Below, one piece after another: positions 1 through 6,152 of a DNA stretch of 13,172 bases. This DNA comes from Kiritimatiellota bacterium. Its GTDB lineage: Bacteria; Verrucomicrobiota; Kiritimatiellia; RFP12; UBA1067. The notes beneath the pieces were generated by a model. That model made no database searches. It was not told the origin of the DNA and saw only the letters and a list, made by a program, of their open reading frames with translations. The translations under genes were made by a program, and so were the position numbers. Every line of letters starts with the position of its first letter. The stretch's first letter is position 1. The DNA is taken from NCBI GenBank assembly GCA_009777165.1, contig WRML01000021.1:1-13172 (forward strand), read 5' to 3'.

Positions 1-1
1 G

Positions 2-1936
2 CCGCCGCCCCCCCGCGGGGGGGGGGGCGCCGCGTTCCTGGCGCTGCCTGGCGGCGGGGTCGCCGGGTGGGGGGGGTCCCCCTTCGCGCCGGCCGTCCAG
101 CACGCGCCGGGGTGCGTGCGGACGGTGAGCACGGCGGCGTCGCCCACTTTCGGCCCGGGCTTCTGGGGCCCCTTCCCCCCCCCCGTCTACACCCGCGAGT
201 CCTGCTCCTGCGGGGCGGGGCGGGGGGCGGGGGCGCGCGGCTTCTTCACCGTGGTCTCGGACGTGGACTCTTCGGGGTGCGGCGTGGCGGACTGGTGGCT
301 CAACCTGCACGGCGTCAGCCCCGCGGACGTCTGGAGCGCCGCCCCCGGCGGCCTGCCGGGCATGGGCATGACCTACCTCGACATGTACCTCAGCGGGCGC
401 AACCCGTTCGACCCGCTGCCCCCCCCCGCCGGCGGCACGCTCGCGCTGCCGTTCTACGTCTACGGCGACTACGCCTCCTGGGAGATGACGGTCACGGGGA
501 TCGGGCCCCTGGACTGGAACACCTACCGCGTCGCCACCACCGCCCCCGGCTACGGCGCCTCCCGCACGCTGACGCTCCACCGGGGCAACGCGTACCGGAT
601 CTCCCTGCGCTGGGTGGACTCCACCGACACCGGGCAGCGCTGGTACTGCTGGGAGGCCAGGGTCGACGGCAAGCCCGGCGAAAAGACGTTCACCGACTAC
701 AGCCCCGCCCGCCGCCCCGGGGTCGCCGAGGCCCTCTCCGGCGACGGCTACGTCGTCGACAACGCGGGGGGGCTCCTCACCGCCCACACCCACATGAACG
801 ACACCTACGGCGGCAACGTCGCCGGCGGCCTCACCGCCATGCTCTACGTGCTGGAGGACGGCGAGGAGCCCGTCGCGCTGGGGTTCCGGCGGGCGGACGG
901 CACGCTCACCGGCACGCTTCCCGTGAGCAAGTGGGCGGGCTCCTTCCGCCTCGACGGCGGCGACGCCGAGCTCACCGGCCCGGACTTCATCGACGCCGAC
1001 CCCGACCGCTTCCAGGTCTACGTCAAGGACCGGCGCAGGACGGACCCCTACGCCCTGTGCGAGTACTTCCACCCCGACGCCGCCTCCGGCAACAAGCACA
1101 TCCTGATGCTGTTCCGCCAGCCCGACGGCACCTACCTCTCCACCAACCGCATCATCGTCGCCGACGCCAAGGACATGGACCCTTACGACCTCATACTCGC
1201 CGGCGCGTCGGGGGACGCCGTGACCCGCATGACGCACCGCGCCCTCGGCGACCCCCTGCCCGTGACCTATTCCCACGGCGGCGTCTCGCTCACGGAAACC
1301 GCCACCGTCGGCGAAAACGTCAAGACCCTCACCGTGGACGTCGCCGACATGGAGATCCCAAGCAAGCCGACCGCCGGCTACCATCGCATAAGCGACGACA
1401 TGAAGGCGATGCAGGAGCGTCTCGCCCAGGCGGACATCAAGGTCGTCCCCAATATCCCCGACGCCCCCTTCGACGCGCCGATCTACGTCACGGTGGACCC
1501 GACGAACTGGAGCGCATGTATTCGCTACCGCAACGGGAAATTTGGACTGACGACACCTGCCCGGTTTGTGATAGACGCCTCCGGCCTCGGCACGAACAAT
1601 GTGCGCGTCATCTACGTGCCGGGGAAGATAAAGGTTCGAGATTTTATGTTTGATGAAACACATTTCGTTGCGGGCTATGCGTTCACCGCTGATGTTTTCT
1701 CGAACGCTGCCGATAGGGCTTACCTCGACACCTGTTTTGTGTCCGCCCGGTCTGATGTGTCGCGCGGAACTCCGACCCATGAGGTCGTCCACCTTTTGGG
1801 GGAAGAACATGACGAGGATCTGTGGAATATTATGTACCCCGAGATGATCCCTTGGGATGACCTCCGTGGCGCGAAACGTCTGAAACAGGAACAGGTTGAC
1901 AGGATACGCGTGGACAAACGCAACAAACTGAAATGA
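2..1936 (+). CDS. Large secreted protein with C-terminal metzincin-type zinc protease motif (5' partial)
   Basis: The reading frame is open from the first bases of the window, so the N-terminus is missing; the in-frame GTG at 116 has no ribosome-binding site and is probably internal. The visible 644 residues start with a Gly/Pro-rich stretch, then a region around residues 117-138 (GLPGMGMTYLDMYLSGRNPF) that resembles the end of a calcium-binding linker, then beta-rich sequence of no family I recognise. Near the C-terminus HEVVHLLGEEH (nt 1778-1810, His593, His597, His603) matches the metzincin zinc site HExxHxxGxxH, and IMYPE eight residues later gives the expected Met-turn (Met611). It is probably an exported, zinc-dependent endopeptidase or a surface protein with a protease domain. 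The protein ends in KRNKLK with no hydrophobic anchor. Bases 1-1330 are extremely GC-rich, while the protease part from about 1500 has mixed third positions, which suggests a mosaic. Long G/C runs at 17-27, 69-76, 175-184 and 419-427 lie in frame. Target unknown. Confidence 0.8.
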   Translation, partial: PPPPRGGGGAAFLALPGGGVAGWGGSPFAPAVQHAPGCVRTVSTAASPTFGPGFWGPFPPPVYTRESCSCGAGRGAGARGFFTVVSDVDSSGCGVADWWLNLHGVSPADVWSAAPGGLPGMGMTYLDMYLSGRNPFDPLPPPAGGTLALPFYVYGDYASWEMTVTGIGPLDWNTYRVATTAPGYGASRTLTLHRGNAYRISLRWVDSTDTGQRWYCWEARVDGKPGEKTFTDYSPARRPGVAEALSGDGYVVDNAGGLLTAHTHMNDTYGGNVAGGLTAMLYVLEDGEEPVALGFRRADGTLTGTLPVSKWAGSFRLDGGDAELTGPDFIDADPDRFQVYVKDRRRTDPYALCEYFHPDAASGNKHILMLFRQPDGTYLSTNRIIVADAKDMDPYDLILAGASGDAVTRMTHRALGDPLPVTYSHGGVSLTETATVGENVKTLTVDVADMEIPSKPTAGYHRISDDMKAMQERLAQADIKVVPNIPDAPFDAPIYVTVDPTNWSACIRYRNGKFGLTTPARFVIDASGLGTNNVRVIYVPGKIKVRDFMFDETHFVAGYAFTADVFSNAADRAYLDTCFVSARSDVSRGTPTHEVVHLLGEEHDEDLWNIMYPEMIPWDDLRGAKRLKQEQVDRIRVDKRNKLK

Positions 1937-1939
1937 GGT
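1919..1939 (+). repeat. Gene-junction repeat: end of one gene, stop and RBS of the next
   Basis: The 21 bases here recur exactly at 2858-2878 and 3958-3978. They contain AACAAACTGAAATGAGGT: the codons for N-K-L-K, the TGA stop, and a GAGGT Shine-Dalgarno that overlaps the stop region. The next start codon follows five bases after the purine run. A shorter match (TGAAATGAGGT) sits at 3131-3141. Stop and RBS are so close that translation of neighbouring genes is probably coupled. Finding the same junction after an unrelated protease gene and after the paralogs suggests that genes in this run were exchanged or copied at these junctions. Confidence 0.75.
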
Positions 1940-1945
1940 GGGATG

Positions 1946-2875
1946 ATGAAAAAGGTAGTGTTACCGATGGTAGTGATGACGGCGCTGTGTGCCCATAGTG
2001 CGACGCTGGAAGAGGCAAGGCGGAAGGTCCGGGACTCTCTCGAGGGGCTTGGCGAATATCATTCGGTTATCAGTTATGAACGATGGGCGAAGATGAAAAA
2101 AGATTTGGACTCGCTGGACCAGGATGTCAAGATGTCCGTTTACTTAGAGATAATGAAAGAGAAATTCGGTGGTCCGGATACTGACACTGTGAATCGGGTC
2201 ATGGGGAGATTCCGCGGGCTTGATGGATTGGATGCTGCCTCGTACGGGAATCAGGACGCCCTTGACTGGGCGCGGAAGATGGTGAGAAGCGGCGAACAGC
2301 GATTTACTCTGGAAGTCGCAAACGCGTATCTGCTGCTGAAGGGCGATGCGAGAGATCTTGCCATCATCAGTCCTGATCTTAGAGACCATTTGGCAAAACG
2401 GGTGGCAGGCACAAATGTCATTGACTATTATCCAGACCCATTTGAAGTAAATGAGGAATCGGGCTGGTTTGATCCTGTCCCGTCCGTCACCAACACGGGG
2501 CCCCAGGGCCTCTACGTCTATAAAATACTGCGCCAGTGTTGGGATAACCTGGAAGTAGAGACTCGTATGATCAACGGGTATCCGCGTCCTTTTCAGGACA
2601 GGTCTAAAATCCCTGCCGAGCTGCTGACGATGGTGGTGTCGTTCGACGCGGGCGGCAACCCCGTGTGCAACGTGGACCTGGCGAAGTACGGGCTGACGAT
2701 GCCCGCGCTCGACGTGCCCGTCAAACCCCAAGCAGAAGGCGGGACACCGGAGGGCGGGCTTCAGCACTCCGTGCCTCCCCGCGATCCGGGAAGCCGCCTT
2801 TGGATCCCTGCCGCCCTCGCAGCCCTCACCCTCCTCATTGGCGTCCTCTATGCGCGGCGCAACAAACTGAAATGA
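1946..2875 (+). CDS. Exported protein with exosortase-type C-terminal sorting tail (paralog 1)
   Basis: This 309-residue protein belongs to no family I recognise. It begins with a signal peptide (MKKVVLPMVVMTALCAHSA, probable cleavage before TLEE). A mostly helical, charged middle follows (residues 23-220), then a conserved C-terminal part. The last 33 residues form a sorting-like tail: PPRDPGSR at 277-284, a 19-residue hydrophobic helix at 285-303, and the basic end RRNKLK. That layout matches PEP-CTERM-type signals cut by exosortases, and an exosortase gene lies 2 kb downstream. I chose the ATG at 1946 over the ATG at 1943 because the spacing from GAGGTG (5 nt) then equals that of the paralog at 3148. 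The protein matches that paralog in several blocks (for example LDWAR, a KGDA..DL segment, RVAGTN..DYY and PSVTN.GPQG). Codons from nt 2606 on are much more GC-rich than the middle, because this part belongs to a duplicated block. It is probably a cell-surface protein; its role is unknown. Confidence 0.82.
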   Translation: MKKVVLPMVVMTALCAHSATLEEARRKVRDSLEGLGEYHSVISYERWAKMKKDLDSLDQDVKMSVYLEIMKEKFGGPDTDTVNRVMGRFRGLDGLDAASYGNQDALDWARKMVRSGEQRFTLEVANAYLLLKGDARDLAIISPDLRDHLAKRVAGTNVIDYYPDPFEVNEESGWFDPVPSVTNTGPQGLYVYKILRQCWDNLEVETRMINGYPRPFQDRSKIPAELLTMVVSFDAGGNPVCNVDLAKYGLTMPALDVPVKPQAEGGTPEGGLQHSVPPRDPGSRLWIPAALAALTLLIGVLYARRNKLK

Positions 2876-2906
2876 GGTCAAGCCATGAAAAAGGTGGTGT
2901 CGTCCC
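2606..2906 (+). repeat. 301-bp near-identical block, copy 1
   Basis: This block aligns without gaps to 3706-4006 (constant offset of 1100) with 10 mismatches counted by hand, about 97% identity. It covers the last 89 codons of the preceding gene including the sorting tail, the stop, the RBS and the first seven codons (MKKVVSS) of a following reading frame. Sequence on either side of the block diverges sharply. This points to a recent duplication or gene conversion of a cassette whose borders ignore gene borders. Confidence 0.88.
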
Positions 2907-3049
2907 CTGGATCGCCTGTCCTATGGAGTGCGGCGGCTTGCCGCCGCTTTCACGCGTGGGGCTTGCCCCGCGCGCCGGCGACCGGGCACACACACGGGCC
3001 CGCCCCCACAACCGTCCGTTGGGGGGATACATCCGTCCCCGCGCGGTGA
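2885..3049 (+). pseudogene. Decapitated gene start (MKKVVSS...) running into a repeat element
   Basis: A good RBS (GAGGT, 2874-2878) leads to ATGAAAAAGGTGGTG, the same start as the gene at 1946. After seven codons homology to a signal peptide ends and the frame runs into the palindromic element, stopping at 3047-3049 after 54 codons. The end of the lost gene may survive as TTGAAATGA at 3130-3138 just before the next gene. The simplest reading is a former member of this exported-protein family whose body was deleted or replaced by the repeat. It may still be translated as a nonsense peptide. Confidence 0.4.
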
Positions 3050-3094
3050 CGAGCCCCCGCGACGGAAAGCGGCGGCAAGCCGCCGCACTCCATA
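2922..3094. repeat. 173-bp palindromic repeat element, copy A (intact)
   Basis: The element is bounded by perfect 29-bp inverted repeats (2922-2950 and 3066-3094). Each arm is itself a hairpin with the core GCGGCGGCTTGCCGCCGC, and the outer edge reads TATGGAGT. The interior is asymmetric and GC-rich, with a smaller palindrome at GTGGGGCTTGCCCCGCG. It contains no plausible gene; its open frames in all phases are by-products of lacking stops. It is homologous along its length to the copy at 5823-5994, which lies in the opposite orientation. The layout resembles a MITE- or REP-like non-autonomous element; the transcript would fold strongly and could also end or stabilise mRNA. Confidence 0.85.
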
Positions 3095-3147
3095 TCGGGA
3101 TTCGACAAGCATCATTTCCGATGGGGCTATTGAAATGAGGTGAAACC

Positions 3148-3975
3148 ATGAAAAGAATAGTGTTGTTGTCAGTGACAGGTATGATGGCTTTTTGTTTTTA
3201 CAGTACCGCGCAGGAAGGGGCGGGAACAACTGCCCGCGAGATGGCAGAATCTGACGGTAAGATACAAGAGGATGTGCCCTTCGTCATACATCATGTGGAT
3301 ACTCACATTCGAGGTGTGTTTGCCCTTGCCTTCCTTGACACGTCACGCGGAGACCAAGAAAACCTTGATTGGGCGCGGAGTAACCTGGGAGAACAAAACC
3401 TAATAACACAATACGGTGTGTCATCGGTAGCAGAATGGTATTTGGCGATGAAAGGTGACGCGAGCGATCTTGACAGAGTAAGCCCATCGTTAAGGGAGCC
3501 GTTGGCAATGCGAGTGGCGGGAACCAATCTTGTCGATTATTATGAGGCTGCGCCACAAAGACCTGCCGGGTTCCGTATCGTGCCGTCGGTCACGAACAAT
3601 GGGCCCCAAGGGCGTTATGTCTTCGAAGTTTTATCCCAATATTTGAAGGCTCTAGAAATAGAATACCGTGAGGGAGACAGGAACCGCCCATTCAGGGACG
3701 CGTCGAAAATCCCTGCCGAGCTGCTGACGATGGTGGTGTCGTTCGACGCGGGCGGCAACCCCGTATGCAACGTGGACCTGGCGAAGTACGGGCTCACCAT
3801 GCCCGTGCTCGACGTGCCCGTCAAACCCCAAGCAGAAGGCGGGACACCGGAGGACGGGCTTCGGCACTCCGTGCCTCCCCGCGAGCCGGGAAGCCGCCTT
3901 TGGCTCCCTGCCGCCCTCGCAGCCCTCACCCTCCTCATCGGCGTCCTCTCTGCGCGGCGCAACAAACTGAAATGA
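3148..3975 (+). CDS. Exported protein with exosortase-type C-terminal sorting tail (paralog 2)
   Basis: This 275-residue protein is a diverged paralog of the product at 1946. It starts with a signal peptide (MKRIVLLSVTGMMAFCFYSTA, likely cleavage before QEGAG). Residues 70-180 share scattered blocks with the paralog (LDWAR, MKGDASDL, RVAGTN, PSVTNNGPQG). From residue 187 the two are almost identical, through KIPAELLTMVVSFDAGGNP to the tail PPREPGSR (243-250), a hydrophobic helix (251-269) and RRNKLK. Here the motif has Glu where paralog 1 has Asp, so PREP/PRDP stands where PEP-CTERM proteins have their Pro-Glu-Pro. The ATG at 3148 has GAGGTG at 3137-3142, five bases upstream. The two proteins' variable first two-thirds and constant tail suggest different surface functions with one export and processing route. 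Function unknown. Confidence 0.82.
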   Translation: MKRIVLLSVTGMMAFCFYSTAQEGAGTTAREMAESDGKIQEDVPFVIHHVDTHIRGVFALAFLDTSRGDQENLDWARSNLGEQNLITQYGVSSVAEWYLAMKGDASDLDRVSPSLREPLAMRVAGTNLVDYYEAAPQRPAGFRIVPSVTNNGPQGRYVFEVLSQYLKALEIEYREGDRNRPFRDASKIPAELLTMVVSFDAGGNPVCNVDLAKYGLTMPVLDVPVKPQAEGGTPEDGLRHSVPPREPGSRLWLPAALAALTLLIGVLSARRNKLK

Positions 3976-4006
3976 GGTCAAGCCATGAAAAAGGTGGTGT
4001 CGTCCC
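3706..4006 (+). repeat. 301-bp near-identical block, copy 2
   Basis: This is the partner of 2606-2906. It covers residue 187 to the end of the second paralog, its stop, the RBS and the next seven codons (MKKVVSS). The last shared bases are CGTCCC; from 4007 the sequence is already that of a truncated palindromic element, whereas in copy 1 the element begins 15 bases after the block ends. Confidence 0.88.
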
Positions 4007-4155
4007 GGGCGTCGGCGCACGGGGTGAGCCCCGCGCGTGAAAGCGGCGGCAAGCCGCCGCACTCCAGAGGTCACGCGGTCCCCCCCCTTGCGCACGGTAG
4101 GCAGATGTGTTATGGAGTACGGCGGCTTGCCGCCGCACGCCAGAGGACCGCATAG
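3985..4155 (+). pseudogene. Second decapitated gene start (MKKVVSS...) fused to a truncated repeat
   Basis: This has the same RBS and first seven codons as the remnant at 2885. The frame then runs through a cut-off palindromic element and stops at 4153-4155 after 56 codons rich in residues that the repeat imposes. There is no signal peptide or domain. It is probably the copied start of a gene that never had, or has lost, its body. Confidence 0.4.
4007..4136. repeat. Palindromic repeat element, copy B (truncated, rearranged)
   Basis: Bases 4007-4066 match one end of the 173-bp element in the orientation of the copy at 5823-5994, including the arm at 4040-4066 with GCGGCGGCAAGCCGCCGC. The opposite end is missing. 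A second arm in inverted orientation, with one changed base (TATGGAGTACGG), lies at 4111-4136. The two arms can pair across about 44 bases. The outer flank CCAGAGGTCAC after the first arm is shared with the copy at 5823-5994, so the element may extend a little past its arm or favour a target sequence. Confidence 0.75.
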
Positions 4156-4452
4156 GGACACAAAAAAATCCTTGCCATTGGAACGTTCGAGAGCTTCGCC
4201 CTATTTCGGCTACACATTTACTTTAAATGCTCTAATAACTAAAAACTGGAAACTAAAAACTGTTTTTTGCGTGAATCAAAACATCAGAACATCAAAACAT
4301 CAAAACATCCGATAATTCCACTACCACAATGAAGGCGGTTTCTGATAAAATTAGAAATCAAGGAACGGAAGGTCGAATGATGGATAGAAATCGTGTTCAG
4401 CCAAATACGGACGATAAGCAATGGTCATTCGAACAGATGAGGAAAAGTGATT
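4156..4452. other. AT-rich leader region with short direct repeats
   Basis: This stretch is much richer in A and T than the rest of the window and holds no convincing gene. It contains a 12-bp direct repeat (AACTAAAAACTG at 4237-4248 and 4251-4262) and an 8-bp tandem array of ATCAAAAC at 4275-4309 (four full units, one with G for A, plus a partial unit). It precedes the exosortase operon, so the promoter is probably here, but I see no hexamer pair that I would name. An open frame starting at 4329 overlaps the signal-peptide gene in another phase and is judged spurious. Confidence 0.5.
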
Positions 4453-4791
4453 ATGAAAAGAATGCTATTGGCAACAATGTTCATCGTATGTGGGCTCACC
4501 TGTTTGAGCCTGACGGCGGACGAAGCAAGGACAGCGTACGTTATCCAACCTGGAGAAGAAACTTTGGTTGTGACGGATATGCCCACGTTCACAGTATCTG
4601 AACCCATTACAAACAGTTTTCTGTCTATTAACGGAGAATACATCGAACCTCCGTATGTTGTCTCAGTCAGTAACCTTGCTATAGTTAGTAATGGCATCAT
4701 GGTGCAGAATGACGAGCTGCAGGTTTATAAACGCGAATGGTATTCGGGTCGTGTTGGTGTTACACCGGAGACAATTGGAAAATGGTGTTGA
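4453..4791 (+). CDS. Small exported protein of unknown function, linked to exosortase
   Basis: This encodes 112 residues with a clear signal peptide (MKRMLLATMFIVCGLTCLSLTA, cleavage likely near TADEA). The rest is predicted to be a small all-beta domain, with no cysteine until the last residue. I do not recognise it. TGAGG at 4438-4442 lies ten bases before the ATG; a GTG at 4447 in the same frame is an alternative start. The start resembles that of the gene at 3148 (ATGAAAAGAAT). It lacks a sorting tail. The stop is only 19 bases before the exosortase start, so the two are probably co-transcribed. It could be an accessory factor or simply the last member of the exported-protein run. Confidence 0.65.
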   Translation: MKRMLLATMFIVCGLTCLSLTADEARTAYVIQPGEETLVVTDMPTFTVSEPITNSFLSINGEYIEPPYVVSVSNLAIVSNGIMVQNDELQVYKREWYSGRVGVTPETIGKWC

Positions 4792-4810
4792 CGCTTCAGC
4801 CAACAGTAGT

Positions 4811-5716
4811 ATGGAGGAAATCTTGAAAGCCAGTCACAGAGTTAAAATATTGAATTGGTTGCGGTGGTGCGTTGTCCTTCTGCTGCTTCTCGCGGGATGG
4901 CTTCATTATCGGGTGATGCTCGCTTGGACGGTCGCCGCCATCCGTGACCCTTTTGAGGATCCGTCGATCGCATGGGTTTTCCCGCTTGTCAGTCTGTTCG
5001 ATATCTGGCTGAATCGTGGGGCGTTCCGCAAGGCCGCAGGCGTGCCGTCGCCGCAGGGCTTTGCGTGGGTCGCCGCGTTCATCGCGCTGGCGTGGTCTGG
5101 CGCGCGGTACGGCCTGATCCTCTTTGAGCAGGTCTCGCTGATCGGCCTCATCTGGTCTGTCCCCTACGCGCTGTGGGGTAGGGGCGTGGGCCGGCTGATG
5201 TTGTTCCCGGCGTGGTACCTCGTGTTTTCCCTCCCCGTCTCGCGCTATCTCGAAACGCTCACCCCCCATCTGCGGACGCTTGCCGCAGGGACGGTGGCTG
5301 GTCTCCTCAACTGGGCCGGCATTGATCTGCTGTGCGGCGGGACGCGCATCTTCTACGGGGGCTCGCCGGACACCATGTTCGGCGTGGATGTCGCCGACCC
5401 GTGCAGCGGCATCCGCTCGCTTTTCTCGCTGACCTCGGGGGCGGCGGCATACGCGCACTTCTGCCGGGAAACACGCCGCCGGAGATGGATGCTGCTCGTC
5501 TGTTCCTTCCCGGTCGCGATTCTCGGCAACATCCTCCGCATCCTCTCGATCTGCGTCGTCGGCATAATCTTCGGCAAGGCCGCCGCGATGGGGTGGTTCC
5601 ACGACTGTGCGGGGCAAGTGTTTTTCTTCATCGCCCTGGCGCTCCTGTTCCTGACCGAAAGGTGTATCCTCCGGCTGATTCTATGGCTGCGTTCGCTTCG
5701 TTGCGGCCGCCCCTGA
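4811..5716 (+). CDS. Exosortase (transpeptidase for C-terminal sorting signals)
   Basis: Exosortases are multi-pass inner-membrane cysteine enzymes that cleave a C-terminal sorting signal and pass the protein on to the cell surface. This 301-residue protein has the family layout: about eight hydrophobic segments with the catalytic residues toward the C-terminal half. Cys198 lies in ADPCSGIRSL (nt 5402-5404), Arg243 in GNILRI (5537-5539) and His264 in FHDCAG (5600-5602), the Cys/Arg/His set of the exosortase/archaeosortase family. I cannot place it in a named subtype. The ATG at 4811 gives a typical length and a basic segment before the first membrane helix. No good Shine-Dalgarno precedes it, so translation may be coupled to the gene that ends at 4791; an upstream in-frame TTG near 4769 is possible. 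Its likely substrates are the two tailed proteins encoded at 1946 and 3148. Confidence 0.9.
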   Translation: MEEILKASHRVKILNWLRWCVVLLLLLAGWLHYRVMLAWTVAAIRDPFEDPSIAWVFPLVSLFDIWLNRGAFRKAAGVPSPQGFAWVAAFIALAWSGARYGLILFEQVSLIGLIWSVPYALWGRGVGRLMLFPAWYLVFSLPVSRYLETLTPHLRTLAAGTVAGLLNWAGIDLLCGGTRIFYGGSPDTMFGVDVADPCSGIRSLFSLTSGAAAYAHFCRETRRRRWMLLVCSFPVAILGNILRILSICVVGIIFGKAAAMGWFHDCAGQVFFFIALALLFLTERCILRLILWLRSLRCGRP

Positions 5717-5822
5717 TATCCACGCCGTTAGCGTCGCGCCATCCAACCAGTTCAGTTTGTAACAGAATCCTTCTTCAAAATCTTTACGTTTGTTTCCCCC
5801 CTTGCACGGGACGGTCGGAAAT

Positions 5823-5994
5823 TATGGAGTGCGGTGGGTTTCCCCCTGCGGGGGGGCATACAGCTGCCGCTTTCTGTCGCGAGGGCTCGCCCCCGCGCAG
5901 GGATGATTGTGGGGGTGAACCCGTGTGTCCGCCCGGGTGTCGGTGCGTGGAGCAAGCGCCACGCGTGAAAGCGGCGGCGAGCCGCCGCACTCCA
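5823..5994. repeat. Palindromic repeat element, copy C (inverted relative to copy A)
   Basis: The right arm (5968-5994) carries GCGGCGGCGAGCCGCCGC. The left arm starts TATGGAGTGCGG at 5823 but is interrupted by about 30 bases that form their own hairpin (CCCCCTGCGGGGG). Reverse-complementing the element gives an interior that follows copy A through its length, with many substitutions. With 5717-5822, which holds nothing recognisable, it fills most of the gap after the exosortase gene and may end that transcript. Confidence 0.8.
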
Positions 5995-6050
5995 GAGGTC
6001 ACACACTCCTTTCCTCTGTACCCGCATTGCCCCCTGTCGCCATTTCTCCC

Positions 6051-6079
6051 TTGCTTTGCACGGATGGGTATGGTACGCT
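6051..6079 (+). promoter_or_regulatory. Possible sigma-70-type promoter for the mraY-like gene
   Basis: TTGCTT (6051-6056) and TACGCT (6074-6079) are separated by 17 bases, and TGG directly before the second hexamer fits an extended -10. An overlapping alternative is TTGCAC (6056-6061). Neither pair is a strong match. The position, between the repeat element and the stem-loop before the gene, is sensible. Confidence 0.25.
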
Positions 6080-6098
6080 AATTCTTTCTTGTGGCACA

Positions 6099-6127
6099 GT
6101 CGGGTGGTTCCTCCGAGACCGCCCGAC
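6099..6127 (+). promoter_or_regulatory. Stem-loop in the leader of the mraY-like gene
   Basis: GTCGGGTGGT (6099-6108) pairs with ACCGCCCGAC (6118-6127) with one G-U pair, leaving a 9-base loop. It ends nine bases before the GTGAGGAAA ribosome-binding site (6136 on) and has no U run, so it looks more like a leader structure or mRNA-stability hairpin than a terminator. Confidence 0.4.
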
Positions 6128-6152
6128 CCAGGGGAGTGAGGAAAGAAGTCGG

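Noticed and set aside
67..1653. 528-codon open frame overlapping the metzincin gene
   Set aside because: It is Arg/Pro/His-rich, as expected from a shifted frame of very GC-rich DNA, and the competing frame carries a complete zinc-protease motif.
2144..2881. 245-codon minus-strand frame over paralog 1, with a matching one (3652-4161) over paralog 2
   Set aside because: The similarity between the two frames follows from the duplicated DNA block on the other strand; neither has a credible start.
2665..3138. Frames with recurring AAASRRTP-like and RRLAAAF-like peptides over the palindromic elements
   Set aside because: They are translations of the repeat itself, change phase between copies and strands, and lack upstream signals.
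4329..4601. 90-codon frame before the small exported protein
   Set aside because: Its second half overlaps the signal-peptide gene in another phase, and it has no RBS.
2922..5994. Palindromic repeats as a CRISPR array
   Set aside because: Copies are far apart, of unequal length and in both orientations, with no regular spacers and no cas genes.
6091..6110. TGGCAC as half of a sigma-54 promoter
   Set aside because: The matching TTGC element at the required spacing is missing.
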